Positions 36,671-46,650 of a DNA stretch of 64,000 bases are shown piece after piece. Position 1 is the first letter of the stretch. Each line of letters begins with the position of its first letter. A model generated the notes under the pieces. The model had not been told where the DNA came from. It saw only the letters and a list, made by a program, of their open reading frames with translations, and made no database searches. A program made the translations under genes and the position numbers. The stretch comes from Acinetobacter pittii (lineage in GTDB: Bacteria; Pseudomonadota; Gammaproteobacteria; Pseudomonadales; Moraxellaceae), in contig NZ_CP139249.1 of the NCBI RefSeq assembly GCF_034064985.1, positions 2,976,001 through 3,040,000 of the forward strand, read 5' to 3'.

Positions 36671-37653
36671 GCAATTTTTCCTTCTGCCACTAAAACAGCA
36701 TTTAGGGCATCTTCCATTTTGCTCTTACTATCAATAGAAAAAGCTTTTTCAATATTTGGTAAACGCTTTGCGAGGTTACTCAATACTGTACCTGGACCAC
36801 ACTCAACAATGTATTGAATACCTTGGTCTTGTAGAGACTGCATGGTACGTGTCCATTGTACTGATTGGTACAATTGTGCAGTTAATGCCTGACGCAATTG
36901 AGCAACATCGGTAGCTATTCCCGCGTTGACATTTTGTATTACAGGAATGGTAGGTAGCTCAATGGCAGTTTGTTCCAAAGCTTCTGCAAATTTTTCTGCA
37001 GCAGGTTTCATTAAAGAACAATGCGAAGGAACCGACACAGGTAAAGCAATTGCTTTAGCAGATTGTTCTTTTGCTAACGCCATAACTTGTTGTACAGATG
37101 CAGTACTACCCGCAATCACAACTTGACCTTGTGAATTATAGTTTGCAGCTTCTACAGAACCTTCACCTGATGCACTCACGGTTTGACAAAGTTCAACCAC
37201 TTTCTCATCAGCCAAGCCAAGGATTGCAGCCATAGCCCCTTCCCCTTGAGGAACGGCACTTTGCATGAGCTTGCCACGCAAGTTAACTAATTTAACTGCA
37301 TCCGCCAAGCTCATAGAGCCTGCAGCAACCAATGCACTGTATTCACCTAGTGAATGTCCTGCAAGGTACTTAGGTGCCAGACCACCTAAATCGAGCCATA
37401 CACGCCATAAAGCGATACTGGCAGTTAATAACACAGGTTGGGTATTTTCTGTTTGGTCGAGCCCTTCGCCACTTTGCGCAATATGCCAAAGATCAAATCC
37501 AAGAGCATCTGAAGCTTCTGCAAAAGTTTGCCCGACCCCACTAAACTGTTCTGCTAGTTCAGCAAGCATACCGACTTTTTGTGAACCTTGACCAGGAAAC
37601 ACAAATGCAGTTTTTGTGGCTAAAGCTACTTGTTCAAGACGTTTAGCAGACAT
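36667..37653 (-). CDS. fabD: Malonyl-CoA:ACP transacylase
   Basis: FabD loads malonyl groups onto ACP. The 328-residue protein has VFPGQGSQKVGM near the start, the nucleophile serine in GHSLGEYSAL and the histidine in VPSHCSLM. It begins the fabD-fabG-acpP unit. plsX and fabH, often next to it in E. coli, are absent here. A GGA ribosome site precedes the ATG. Confidence 0.96.
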   Translation of the reverse strand: MSAKRLEQVALATKTAFVFPGQGSQKVGMLAELAEQFSGVGQTFAEASDALGFDLWHIAQSGEGLDQTENTQPVLLTASIALWRVWLDLGGLAPKYLAGHSLGEYSALVAAGSMSLADAVKLVNLRGKLMQSAVPQGEGAMAAILGLADEKVVELCQTVSASGEGSVEAANYNSQGQVVIAGSTASVQQVMALAKEQSAKAIALPVSVPSHCSLMKPAAEKFAEALEQTAIELPTIPVIQNVNAGIATDVAQLRQALTAQLYQSVQWTRTMQSLQDQGIQYIVECGPGTVLSNLAKRLPNIEKAFSIDSKSKMEDALNAVLVAEGKIA

Positions 37654-37734
37654 AAGAAATCCTTTTTTGGGTTTTCACTCATTTCTGGAGCGGAAATTTA
37701 ACATGTTATTTATATATTTATAATTGCGAAAAAC

Positions 37735-37768
37735 AACAAAAAAAGGGAGCTTTCGCTCCCATTTTTTC
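37735..37768 (-). terminator. yceD-rpmF terminator
   Basis: The stem GGGAGC / GCTCCC with loop TTTC is followed on the minus strand by a T run. It separates rpmF from fabD, so fabD must have its own promoter in 37654-37735. Confidence 0.8.
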
Positions 37769-37804
37769 TATACTTAAGCATCACGCTTAATGCATATCAT
37801 GCAA

Positions 37805-37990
37805 TTATTCAGCATCAGCTGCTTTAGCGAATAATTGACGACCACGGTAGAAACCGTCTTTAGTCACGTGGTGACGACGATGAGTTTCACCAGTTGCTTG
37901 GTCTACTGTTAATGCATTCTCGGTTAAAGCGTCATGTGAACGGCGCATGTCACGGCGAGAGCGACTTTTACGGTTTTGCTGAACGGCCAT
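37805..37990 (-). CDS. rpmF: 50S ribosomal protein L32
   Basis: The 61-residue protein begins [22 protein letters not shown], the standard bL32 start. It is basic and follows yceD after 74 bases, the conserved yceD-rpmF order. The four cysteines of zinc-binding L32 forms are missing, so this is the zinc-free type. Confidence 0.95.
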
Positions 37991-38064
37991 GATGGCTCCT
38001 TACAAAGATCGAAAAAATGGATCAGAACAAATTCAGTTGTCTTATCTCACAATTATAACACAAA

Positions 38065-38625
38065 TTATGAGTTAAGTTTACCCTTCAAACCTGCCAAAAC
38101 ATCAAACGGATTATCCCGTTTTTCTTCGACAATATTCTGAATGGTAGGTTGATGTTTATGTTCACAAGCATCATGCTTGGGAGATAAAGGCATCAACAAT
38201 AACAGTTCATCTTCTAGTAATGCGAGTAAGTTAATCGAGGCAGGCGTATCATAATTGCCTTTCGTCGAAGACTCACTTTCACCTAAAACGATGAAATCAG
38301 CATCCTCATCCAAGCGCTCTATCAGTGACTCATCATCCACTAATGCAATATGGAAGTCTAAGACAAGAGGCATTTCAACAGGTTCCAAACAACGTTGGCA
38401 CTCCATTGGAACTTTCGTGTCCATGTGACCGTCCATCCACACAATGCGATGATATGCATCCATTGATAGCTTACAGTCTATGTTGATCAATTGATTATCA
38501 ATTGATCCAACAGCTTCACGAGCGATACGAGCAAAGCGAGACAAGGGCAGTTGACCTGACCATGTAAAGCCTTGTTCAGCCCATTTAAACGGCTCAATCT
38601 GTGCCGGAAAGGTATTTGCTGACAT
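38065..38625 (-). CDS. yceD: YceD family protein (DUF177)
   Basis: The 186-residue protein has the central motif MECQRCLEP (a CxxC), typical of YceD/DUF177. The family is linked to 23S rRNA accumulation and is almost always encoded before rpmF. A second cysteine lies in HDACEHKHQP. It is divergent from epmC. Confidence 0.9.
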   Translation of the reverse strand: MSANTFPAQIEPFKWAEQGFTWSGQLPLSRFARIAREAVGSIDNQLINIDCKLSMDAYHRIVWMDGHMDTKVPMECQRCLEPVEMPLVLDFHIALVDDESLIERLDEDADFIVLGESESSTKGNYDTPASINLLALLEDELLLLMPLSPKHDACEHKHQPTIQNIVEEKRDNPFDVLAGLKGKLNS

Positions 38626-38721
38626 AATTAAGGCGGCAATTCTACAAATTCATCGGTACTCTGTCAAAGATTAAGATACAATTTTGCACTTCTTTAGACA
38701 GAACTCGGGGTAAATTAAGCA

Positions 38722-39384
38722 ATGCACCTGTTGCAGCCGCAACCTGAAGTTAACACTTCATTACTCGTTTGCACCCATTCAACGCATCAGAACACTCTTG
38801 TACCTGACCCAGTGCAACTCTCACCATGGTCAAGCTCAAAATCGGAGTCTGAGCAAGTTGATTGGCTTATTTTACACTTTAATCACTGGTTTTCCCACCA
38901 TAATGTGACATTAGTTCGTGGAGATTTTGAACCAGAATATTTCCCTGCAACAAATAAGGAACCCGCCAAGATCCAATTTGCTCATGGTTTCTTTAATAGT
39001 GCTTTGCATGAAATTAGTCATTGGTCTATTGCAGGTGAAAAAAGACGTCTATTACCAGATTTAGGATATTGGTATGCCCCTGATGGTCGTACCCAAGAAC
39101 AGCAAAGTTTATTTGAACAAGTAGAAATTAAGCCTCAAGCCATTGAATGGTTATTTGCACAATCTTTTGGCAGAAAATTTAGAGTATCTCTCGATAACCT
39201 TACAGGTGATAGCGGAGATGGCAAACTATTTAAAGATAATGTTTATGCTCAAGTGCAACGTTACTTTTCGGGTGAAGCTAAGCTACCCCGTGACGCAGCA
39301 GCATTTATTGGTTTTATTTGCCAATGCACACGTTCAGGTACACCTTTACAATTAAATGAATTTAAACGTGAACTCCTTGATTAA
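38722..39384 (+). CDS. epmC: Elongation factor P hydroxylase EpmC
   Basis: EpmC (YfcM) hydroxylates the beta-lysyl-lysine of elongation factor P. The 220-residue protein shows FAHGFFNSALHEISHWSIAGEKRR, DLGYWYAPDGR, QFEDVEVKPQA-like FEQVEIKPQAIEWL and the C-terminal conserved block. The first 40 residues have no counterpart in the 182-residue E. coli protein. EpmA and EpmB, needed for the substrate modification, are not in the window. Confidence 0.9.
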   Translation: MHLLQPQPEVNTSLLVCTHSTHQNTLVPDPVQLSPWSSSKSESEQVDWLILHFNHWFSHHNVTLVRGDFEPEYFPATNKEPAKIQFAHGFFNSALHEISHWSIAGEKRRLLPDLGYWYAPDGRTQEQQSLFEQVEIKPQAIEWLFAQSFGRKFRVSLDNLTGDSGDGKLFKDNVYAQVQRYFSGEAKLPRDAAAFIGFICQCTRSGTPLQLNEFKRELLD

Positions 39385-39474
39385 TTGACAAAAAAACTAC
39401 GTTAATTGCTTGCCTAGGTTATTTAAAAAGCCTAATAATTATTTTTAACACTGGCGTGATGGAGTCTCTAAAAT

Positions 39475-40092
39475 ATGATGCATTTACATGTACATCCTGA
39501 AAATCCACAGCAACGCCTCATTGCCCAAGCGGTTGAACGTATCCGAGCGGGAGATGTTGTGGTCTACCCTACCGATGCAGCCTATGCGATTGGCTGTCAA
39601 ATCGGTAATAAAAATGCCATGGAACGTATTGCACAGATTCGTGGCTTAGGGCCTAAACATCAATATGCCATTATGTGCTGTGACTTATCTGATATTGCAA
39701 CTTATGCAAAAGTTGATAATGCAACATACCGTTTATTGAAAGCGAATACACCAGCGATTACTACGTTCATTTTACCTGCAACAAGTGAAGTTCCTCGTAG
39801 ATTGATGCATCCTAAAAAGAAAACGATTGGTTTACGTATTCCAAGTAACCCGATTTGTCAGGCTTTATTACAAGAACTTGGTGAGCCGCTACTCACTAGT
39901 ACATTAATTTTACCTGGCCAAGAAGACCCTCTAGATGATCCTTACGATATTGAAAATCAGTTAGATAAACGAATTGATGTATTTATTGACGGTGGTTTTG
40001 GTACGTTAACAAGTACAAGTATTGTCGATTTATCGGGTGAACATCCTGAGATTATCCGTCGTGGTGTTGGCGATGTAAGTGCTTTTGAATAA
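39475..40092 (+). CDS. yciO: YciO-type Sua5/YrdC-domain protein
   Basis: The 205-residue protein matches E. coli YciO along its length (HPENPQQRLIAQAVERIRAGDVVVYPTDAAYAIGC...RLMHPKKKTIGLRIPSNPICQALL...VGDVSAFE). YciO is a paralogue of TsaC, which makes threonylcarbamoyl-AMP for t6A in tRNA; the role of YciO itself is less certain. Two adjacent ATG codons (39475, 39478) are possible starts. The last codons form the terminator stem. Confidence 0.85.
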   Translation: MMHLHVHPENPQQRLIAQAVERIRAGDVVVYPTDAAYAIGCQIGNKNAMERIAQIRGLGPKHQYAIMCCDLSDIATYAKVDNATYRLLKANTPAITTFILPATSEVPRRLMHPKKKTIGLRIPSNPICQALLQELGEPLLTSTLILPGQEDPLDDPYDIENQLDKRIDVFIDGGFGTLTSTSIVDLSGEHPEIIRRGVGDVSAFE

Positions 40093-40107
40093 GCACTTAC
40101 TTTTTTT
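40075..40107 (+). terminator. Terminator overlapping the end of yciO
   Basis: The stem GTAAGTGCTT / AAGCACTTAC with loop TTGAAT is followed by seven T. The stop codon (40090-40092) lies between loop and right arm, so the hairpin includes the last five codons. Confidence 0.85.
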
Positions 40108-40316
40108 ACCAATAGTTTAAAAAAATGTATTATCACTCAAAAAAATACTCTTTATTTATTTTGGATTTTTTTTACACTTTAGTCGTTAAGTAATTTATTA
40201 AAAGACACAATTCATTTAGAATGATTTTCACTATCTGCTGTTCTTCTACTTACAGCTGTCTTTGACTTGAATAACAAGTCTCATGCTTTTGAAAATTCGC
40301 GTGGCTTATAATCGTA

Positions 40317-41108
40317 ATGAATCAATCACTTCATCAATCCATGGAAGACGCTCCACACATCCGTGTTTTAGATGAGTGGCATGACAAGATTCCAGAAGAT
40401 CTCTATATACCTCCAGCTGCATTTGAGATTTTGCTCGAGCACTTTGAAGGTCCACTAGATTTTTTAATCTATCTGATTCAAAAAAATGGTTTCGATTTAA
40501 TCCAACTCGATATTGCACCTATTGCGACTCAATATTTAGCCTATATGGATAGTATGAAGTCTTTAAATATCGAATTAACGGCAGATTATATGGTGATGGC
40601 TGCTCTATTAGCTGATCTAAAATCTCGCCTGCTTTTACCGAAACCTACAATTATAAGCATTGAAAAAGATCCTAAGCAGGAACTTATTGATCGTCTTGAA
40701 ACTTATCTACGTATTAAGCAAGCAGCTGAGCGTTTGGGACAAATGCCAATTCTCGAGCGTGATACATTTAATGCCAATGTAAGCTTAGGTCATATTGCTC
40801 CTATTTATGAAGGCTATGATATTTCAGCGCTACATGATGCTTTGTTCTGTGTCTTTAATCGCCCGGAACCTGTTACGCATGTCATTGCTCAAGAACCTGT
40901 TTTACTAGAAGAACGTATTGCATATATTGAAGAGAAATTAGAGTCTGGCGACGTGTTAAGTTTTAAAGAATTACTCAATCCCCAGCAAGGTCGTATGGGA
41001 ATGGTTGTTACATTTATGGCGGTTTTAGAATTAACCCGCCAACAGAAAATTAAAATTATTGCCACTGGTATTGAAGCTCCCTTAGCAATTCAAGGGTCTT
41101 CACTATGA
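40317..41108 (+). CDS. scpA: Segregation and condensation protein A
   Basis: ScpA is the kleisin that bridges the SMC heads and works with ScpB and Smc (55.5-58.9 kb here). The 263-residue protein has the N-terminal FEGPLDFLIYLIQKNGFDLIQLDIAPIATQYL helix pair, an acidic middle and the C-terminal winged helix (VVTFMAVLELTRQQKIKI). Its stop overlaps the scpB start by four bases. The ATG has no strong ribosome site. Upstream 224 bases are A+T-rich with no gene. Confidence 0.94.
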   Translation: MNQSLHQSMEDAPHIRVLDEWHDKIPEDLYIPPAAFEILLEHFEGPLDFLIYLIQKNGFDLIQLDIAPIATQYLAYMDSMKSLNIELTADYMVMAALLADLKSRLLLPKPTIISIEKDPKQELIDRLETYLRIKQAAERLGQMPILERDTFNANVSLGHIAPIYEGYDISALHDALFCVFNRPEPVTHVIAQEPVLLEERIAYIEEKLESGDVLSFKELLNPQQGRMGMVVTFMAVLELTRQQKIKIIATGIEAPLAIQGSSL

Positions 41109-41701
41109 GTAGTTTTGAACAAAATAATAATGATTTGTCATTAGCTGACATTCATCACGAAGTTTTATTACAACTTGAAGCAATTATTTTTGCCAGTGAC
41201 GCGCCTGTTTCAATTGCCCGCTTAAAAGAAGCATTTAATAATCAGTATAATAAACAACAGCTTCGTCAGCTTTTACAACAGCTCGCGTTATTACAGCATG
41301 GCCGCTCTATTGAGCTGATTGAAACAGCGCAAGGGTTTCGCTTTCAGGTAAGATCTAAATATCGTAGTATTATTGCGCAAATTTGGCCAGAGCGACCAAC
41401 AAAACTGTCGCCTTCATTACTAGAAACGCTGGCTGTCATTGCTTATCATCAACCGGTTACCCGAGCTGATATTGAACAAATTCGTGGTGTGTCTAATAAT
41501 AGTCAGATTCTTAGAACACTATTTGACTGGAACTGGATTAAAGAAGCCGGTTTTAGAGATTTACCCGGAAGACCTGCGTTGCTAATTACAACGCCTCAGT
41601 TTCTGAATGCTTTTGGTCTAGCTTCTCTAGGCCAATTGCCTCCCCTACAGAACGCCAAGGAAGCCTTTATGGCTCTCGATGCAAATGCACCGAAATCATA
41701 A
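41105..41701 (+). CDS. scpB: Segregation and condensation protein B
   Basis: ScpB forms a dimer that binds ScpA in the condensin complex. The 198-residue protein has two winged-helix units, with conserved LEAIIFASDAPVSIARLKEAF and LSPSLLETLAVIAYHQPVTRADIEQIRGVSNNSQILRTL. It is coupled to scpA by an ATGA overlap and followed by rluB, the common gene order. Confidence 0.95.
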   Translation: MSSFEQNNNDLSLADIHHEVLLQLEAIIFASDAPVSIARLKEAFNNQYNKQQLRQLLQQLALLQHGRSIELIETAQGFRFQVRSKYRSIIAQIWPERPTKLSPSLLETLAVIAYHQPVTRADIEQIRGVSNNSQILRTLFDWNWIKEAGFRDLPGRPALLITTPQFLNAFGLASLGQLPPLQNAKEAFMALDANAPKS

Positions 41702-41742
41702 AGAGGTGGACTGTTGATCATTATGTCTAAGGTTGTGCTGTC

Positions 41743-42666
41743 ATGAGTGAAAAATTGCAAAAGGTATTAGCGCGAATCGGATTAGGTTCCCGCCGATATA
41801 TGGAAGAGGTTATTGCCGCAGGACGCGTGAGTGTAAACGGTCGTGTTGCCCAAGTGGGTGAGCGCATTGAACCAGGCGATGAATTACGCATTGATGGCCG
41901 TAAAGTTCAGTTTCAGATTGAAGACGAAATTCGTCGTCGCGTACTGATTTATTATAAGCCTGAGGGTGAAATCTGTTCACGTAATGACCCTGAAAAACGC
42001 CCAACCGTATTTGATCATTTACCACAAATCGCGAATGACCGTTGGGTAATGGTAGGTCGTCTAGATATTAACAGTACTGGTTTATTACTTTTCACGAATG
42101 ATGGTGAACTTGCTAACCGCTTAATGCACCCATCTAATGAAATTGAACGTGAATACGCAGTTCGAGTAATGGGTGAAGTAACACCAAAACTACGCCAAAA
42201 CATGGTTAACGGAGTAGAGCTTGAAGATGGTCCAGCCAAATTCGAATCATTCTCTGAAATTGGTGGTGAAGGTATTAACCGTTGGTATCAAGTGGTAGTG
42301 AAAGAAGGCCGTAACCGCGAAGTACGTCGTATTTTCGAATCGCAAGATCTTAAAGTAAGTCGTTTATTACGTACACGCTACGGTACCGTTATTTTACCAC
42401 GCGAATTACGTACTGGCCGTTGGATGGAACTCGATAAAACTGACATCGACAACTTAGCAAAATCAGTTGAGTTAAAACCACGTCAAGGTACAGGTTTATT
42501 TGGTATGGCAAAACGCCGTACTGATCGTATGACTGAAAAACCAATGGCAGCACGTCGTGGCGGTTACTTACGTCAACAACGTCGTGATGATGAAAAAGAA
42601 GCGCCAACTAACACGGGCAACCAACGTAAAGCGACTGGTTTTAACCGTGGTTCAAAGAAATTCTAA
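41743..42666 (+). CDS. rluB: 23S rRNA pseudouridine 2605 synthase RluB
   Basis: RluB makes pseudouridine 2605. The 307-residue protein has the S4 domain (EKLQKVLARIGLGSRRYMEEVIAAGRVSVNG) and the catalytic motif GRLDINSTGLLLFTNDG. The C-terminal 60 residues are a basic, disordered tail rich in Arg, Gly and Lys that probably binds RNA. It ends the scpA-scpB-rluB unit at a strong bidirectional terminator. Confidence 0.93.
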   Translation: MSEKLQKVLARIGLGSRRYMEEVIAAGRVSVNGRVAQVGERIEPGDELRIDGRKVQFQIEDEIRRRVLIYYKPEGEICSRNDPEKRPTVFDHLPQIANDRWVMVGRLDINSTGLLLFTNDGELANRLMHPSNEIEREYAVRVMGEVTPKLRQNMVNGVELEDGPAKFESFSEIGGEGINRWYQVVVKEGRNREVRRIFESQDLKVSRLLRTRYGTVILPRELRTGRWMELDKTDIDNLAKSVELKPRQGTGLFGMAKRRTDRMTEKPMAARRGGYLRQQRRDDEKEAPTNTGNQRKATGFNRGSKKF

Positions 42667-42682
42667 ACATTCATAAGATGTA

Positions 42683-42714
42683 AAAAAACCGCTCAAATTT
42701 GAGCGGTTTTTTAT
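42683..42714. terminator. Bidirectional terminator between rluB and bioD
   Basis: The stem AAAAAACCGCTCAAA / TTTGAGCGGTTTTTT is almost continuous, with A and T tails on both strands, between convergent units. Confidence 0.88.
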
Positions 42715-42726
42715 AGCCTGTTTAAC

Positions 42727-43371
42727 TTAATTCATTTTCGCCAATTCGATCCATTCAGCTTCAGGAAAATGAATAGCTAAATAATCTTTCAAAAAATTTG
42801 AAGTATCTTGAGAAATTAATGGATCTTTTGATTCATCTTTTAGGTTATAAACCAAGGCATGCAACTTCAACCCACGAGACTTAAGTGCTTCAAGACTAAG
42901 TAAAGTATGGTTAATACTTCCCAAACGTCCCGAGGTTACTAAAATAACCGGAAACTGGTGCTGAGCGACATAATCAATGGTCAGCAGACTGGTGGTTAGT
43001 GGCACCATTAAGCCTCCTGCACCTTCTAACAATACAATTTCAAAACGTTCTGCCAATGTTTGGGTCGCATTTTCAATTTTTTGAAAATCAATTTCTCGGT
43101 TATCAAGACGAGTTGCTAAATGAGGTGAAGCTGGGTAACTGAAGATTTCAGGCATAGTAAGCTTGTCATGATCTTCTTGAAACCAGCCCTGCCCCATAAT
43201 TTCACGGTGCTTTTCGATATCTTCAGAAATATCAGCATTACCTGTCTGAATGAGTTTTTGGGTAATCACTTTTTTACCCTGCTCAGTCCATAATTTTGCT
43301 AAAAATCCTGTTGCGTAAGTTTTACCAATTTCAGTATCAATCCCGCTTACAAAATAGATCTGGCCACTCAT
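42727..43371 (-). CDS. bioD: Dethiobiotin synthetase
   Basis: BioD closes the ureido ring to form dethiobiotin from DAPA, CO2 and ATP. The 214-residue protein has the P-loop [13 protein letters not shown] (residues 10-22), with Glu, Lys and Thr in place. [12 protein letters not shown] follows. It is last in bioA-F-C-D, directly abutting bioC. bioB is not in this operon. Confidence 0.95.
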   Translation of the reverse strand: MSGQIYFVSGIDTEIGKTYATGFLAKLWTEQGKKVITQKLIQTGNADISEDIEKHREIMGQGWFQEDHDKLTMPEIFSYPASPHLATRLDNREIDFQKIENATQTLAERFEIVLLEGAGGLMVPLTTSLLTIDYVAQHQFPVILVTSGRLGSINHTLLSLEALKSRGLKLHALVYNLKDESKDPLISQDTSNFLKDYLAIHFPEAEWIELAKMN

Positions 43372-44121
43372 TTACTTCACTCTCCGGGCAATGCAATAAA
43401 TCGGATGATATGTTAGGGAATACCCATCGGTATGTTTAAACCGATCATAATCTTGATAAAACTGTTGTAAAGTTTGCTTAGTCCAACAATGCTGAGCCGT
43501 TGCTGTTACACCTGTTGCTTTTAAATGCTGTAACACGTCTTTAGGTGAATCGAAATAGAGTTGAGTTTCTGATTCTGACAAATGAAAAATCTCAAAACCA
43601 GCCTGAATTAAGGCACTATTCCAATTTTCAATTGACCAATAACTTAAACCTTGTCCTGTTAATTCTTTAATCTCTAATAAGTTTTTAGAGCCAAATGTTG
43701 AAAAGCATAACCAACCTTGATCGACTAAAGCCTCATTACAACGTTCGAGCAAGCGCGGTAAATCTTGCATCCACTGTAGAGCCGAACCTGAAACAATCAT
43801 ATCGAGCTGCTGAGGAAAATCTAACGCCTCAACGTCTCCAATCAACCATTTCAAACTTTCTTGATGACTAAAGTGCTGCTGCACATCTGCATATAGATCA
43901 TTCAAAATTAACTCTTCGATTTGAAAAGATGCAGTAATAAGACGAGTTAAATTGCCAGAACCACAACCAATTTCAAAAACACGTAGCATCGTCCTCGGGC
44001 AAAATTGCTTTAGTAAATTCGTTAAATTTTGGCAAATTTGTTTTTGAACAATTGCATGTTCTGAATAGCTCTGCCCTGCTTTAGCAAAACGCTGGGCAAC
44101 CAAGTTTTTATTCAAACTCAC
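43372..44121 (-). CDS. bioC: Malonyl-ACP O-methyltransferase BioC
   Basis: BioC methylates malonyl-ACP so that fatty-acid synthesis can build the pimelate moiety of biotin. The 249-residue SAM methyltransferase has the cofactor motif [15 protein letters not shown] and the family-typical [13 protein letters not shown]. Its start overlaps the bioF stop by four bases. Confidence 0.92.
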   Translation of the reverse strand: MSLNKNLVAQRFAKAGQSYSEHAIVQKQICQNLTNLLKQFCPRTMLRVFEIGCGSGNLTRLITASFQIEELILNDLYADVQQHFSHQESLKWLIGDVEALDFPQQLDMIVSGSALQWMQDLPRLLERCNEALVDQGWLCFSTFGSKNLLEIKELTGQGLSYWSIENWNSALIQAGFEIFHLSESETQLYFDSPKDVLQHLKATGVTATAQHCWTKQTLQQFYQDYDRFKHTDGYSLTYHPIYCIARRVK

Positions 44122-45275
44122 AGAAAACTCACCAATTCTTCAAGTTCATGTTGCTGCACCATTGACGTTAAAGAAATACGCAAACGCGAACTGTTTTTAG
44201 GTACTGTTGGTGGACGCACAGGCATGGCATAAAAACCACTCTCTTGAACCTGTTTAGCTTTATCGATAGCAGCCTGACTCTCTCCAACAATGACAGGAAT
44301 AATATGGCTGGTCGATGGGCTTACATAACCCTTTTGCACAACAGCTTTTTGAAGATATTGGCTAATACTTTTTAAATGTTCACGCTGAGATTGAGCGACT
44401 AATACTTTTTGAAAAATAAAGTTTCCCCATGCCATCACAATCGGGGGCTGTGCCGTACTAAAAATAAGTGGCCGCATTTTATTAATGAGATAATCTTTAA
44501 TAATTGGATCGCAAATAATGTAACCACCGGCTGCTGCTAATGCTTTGCCTAATGTACCGACCAGAAAATCAATTTCATGAATCACATTATATTGTTCGGC
44601 ACACCCTAAACCTTGCTGCCCACGTACGCCAATTGAATGCGCTTCATCGACATATAACATGGTTTTAGCAAAGCGTTTTTTAAGCTGGACTAAAGCGGTT
44701 AAATCTGTTTCATCGCCATCCATACTAAAAATACTTTCCGTGACCACAATAATTCGTTCAATCTGGTCATCATCATGATACTTTTGTAGAAGTTGCTCTA
44801 AATGCTGTAAATCATTATGTCGATAACGTACATATTGGGCACCAGACAAACGTATACCATCAATCATACTTGCATGGACTAACTTATCTGCCAAAATTAA
44901 AGTTTTACTATCAGCAACCGCAGGCAAAATACCAAGATTCATATGGTAGCCACTATTAAATAATAGGGCTGCTTGATCACCAAATGCTTTACTTAGGCTA
45001 TTTTCTAATTGTTCATATTCTTCAAAATTGCCCGTTAATAAGCGTGAAGATGAAGAACTAAAATAGCTTCTTTCTAATGGATAGCTATCTAGAAACTCTT
45101 GGCGAAGATTAATATCAGCTGCCAACCCAAGATAGTCATTTGAAGCCAAGTTAAGCATCGTTTTATTTTGAATCGTAATAAAACGGTCATGCTGCACATT
45201 TTGAGTAAAGTGTCTGAAGTTACCTTGTTGTTTTAACTCATCTAACTCGGCAGCAAAATGATTGAGCAATGACAT
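44118..45275 (-). CDS. bioF: 8-amino-7-oxononanoate synthase
   Basis: BioF is the PLP enzyme joining pimeloyl-ACP (or -CoA) with alanine. The 385-residue protein has [10 protein letters not shown], the cofactor aspartate region [12 protein letters not shown] and the Schiff-base lysine in [15 protein letters not shown] chose the ATG at 45275, one base after the bioA stop, with GGGAG before it. The longer frame to 45311 would sit inside bioA. Confidence 0.95.
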   Translation of the reverse strand: MSLLNHFAAELDELKQQGNFRHFTQNVQHDRFITIQNKTMLNLASNDYLGLAADINLRQEFLDSYPLERSYFSSSSSRLLTGNFEEYEQLENSLSKAFGDQAALLFNSGYHMNLGILPAVADSKTLILADKLVHASMIDGIRLSGAQYVRYRHNDLQHLEQLLQKYHDDDQIERIIVVTESIFSMDGDETDLTALVQLKKRFAKTMLYVDEAHSIGVRGQQGLGCAEQYNVIHEIDFLVGTLGKALAAAGGYIICDPIIKDYLINKMRPLIFSTAQPPIVMAWGNFIFQKVLVAQSQREHLKSISQYLQKAVVQKGYVSPSTSHIIPVIVGESQAAIDKAKQVQESGFYAMPVRPPTVPKNSSRLRISLTSMVQQHELEELVSFL

Positions 45276-45276
45276 C

Positions 45277-46557
45277 TTAATTCGCTCCCTGCATCGTTTG
45301 AACAACTTCAACCAATTGTTCGAGCAAATCGTTTAACTCTTGATGCGTGATGACATAGGGTGGCATCACATAAACCAATTTTCCAAAAGGACGGATCCAG
45401 ATTCCGCGGTCCACAAATTGCTGCTGTAAAGTTTTCATATCAACATTAAAGGTGAGTTCTACTACACCAATTGCACCGAGCACTCGCACATCGGCAACAT
45501 AATCAAGCTGACTTAAAGGCGTTAAATACTGGCTAAGCTGTTGCTCAATTCGCTCAATATTGGCCTGCCAATCTTGCTCAATTAACAATTGCGTACTTTT
45601 CAAGGCAACGGCACAGGCAAGTGGATTGGCCATAAAAGTTGGGCCATGCATAAACACCCCAGCCTCACCGCGACTAATAATTTCTGCAACATGCTTTGTG
45701 GTTAAGGTAGCAGATAAGGTCATATAGCCGCCTGTTAAGCCCTTACCTATACACATAATATCTGGCTCAACTTGGGCATGCTCCCACGCAAAGAGCTTGC
45801 CAGTACGACCAAAACCAGTGGCGATTTCATCGAAAATTAAAAGCAGGTTATATTTTTCACAAAGTGCTTTAGCCTGACGCAAATATTCTGGGTGATAAAA
45901 GCGCATACCCCCTGCACCTTGTACAATTGGCTCAATAATCAGTGCAGCAAGATTTTCATGATTTTGCTGAATAGATTTTTCTAGCTCAGCAATATCTTCT
46001 TGGTTCCACTCATCATGAAATTTGGTTTGCGGTGCTGCTACAAAAAGGCGGTTTGGTAAACTTGTACCAAAAATCTGATGCATGCCTGTTACTGGATCAC
46101 AAACAGACATCGCATTCCATGTATCACCGTGATAACCAGAACGTGTAGTAATAAAATTTGTTTTTTGAGGTTGGCCTTGTGCTGTCCAGAATTGCACAGC
46201 CATTTTCAAACCAACTTCAACGGCAACCGACCCCGAATCTGCATAAAAAATTTTGTCGAGGCTTGGCGGTGTAATTTTTAAAAGGATTTTACCCAACTCA
46301 ATGGCAGGGTCGTGGGTTAACCCACCAAACATAATATGTGACATATTTTGTAATTGATCTGTCACTGCCTGATTGAGTTCAGGGTGGTTATAACCGTGAA
46401 TTGCACACCACCAAGATGACATACCATCAATTAAAGTCTTACCATCGTCGAGTTCAATCGTTGCCCCATAGGCACGTTTAACTTTAAAGGTTGGCAACGG
46501 TTGGGTCATTGAAGTATAAGGATGCCAAATATGTTCTAAATCAAAATTATCGGTCAT
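45277..46557 (-). CDS. bioA: Adenosylmethionine-8-amino-7-oxononanoate aminotransferase
   Basis: BioA makes DAPA, using SAM as the amino donor. The 426-residue class III aminotransferase has [26 protein letters not shown], the aspartate region [15 protein letters not shown] and the PLP lysine in [15 protein letters not shown] chose the ATG at 46557 (AAGGG eight bases before it). A frame extension to 46599 has no ribosome site and would overlap the promoter palindrome. Confidence 0.95.
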   Translation of the reverse strand: MTDNFDLEHIWHPYTSMTQPLPTFKVKRAYGATIELDDGKTLIDGMSSWWCAIHGYNHPELNQAVTDQLQNMSHIMFGGLTHDPAIELGKILLKITPPSLDKIFYADSGSVAVEVGLKMAVQFWTAQGQPQKTNFITTRSGYHGDTWNAMSVCDPVTGMHQIFGTSLPNRLFVAAPQTKFHDEWNQEDIAELEKSIQQNHENLAALIIEPIVQGAGGMRFYHPEYLRQAKALCEKYNLLLIFDEIATGFGRTGKLFAWEHAQVEPDIMCIGKGLTGGYMTLSATLTTKHVAEIISRGEAGVFMHGPTFMANPLACAVALKSTQLLIEQDWQANIERIEQQLSQYLTPLSQLDYVADVRVLGAIGVVELTFNVDMKTLQQQFVDRGIWIRPFGKLVYVMPPYVITHQELNDLLEQLVEVVQTMQGAN

Positions 46558-46591
46558 CCTATTTACCCTTTTACAACAATTAAATCTCTCA

Positions 46592-46607
46592 TTTAGCACA
46601 TGTTAAA
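46592..46607. promoter_or_regulatory. Imperfect palindrome upstream of bioA (possible operator)
   Basis: On the minus strand TTTAACATGTGCTAAA is a near-perfect inverted repeat (6 of 7 arm positions) 35-50 bases before the bioA start, in the likely promoter. BirA in this window has no DNA-binding domain, so another protein would have to bind here. It does not look like the E. coli bio operator. Confidence 0.35.
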
Positions 46608-46650
46608 CCTGTTAAGAATGAAAGAAAATTGCGAGATCAATCAAAGCTTA

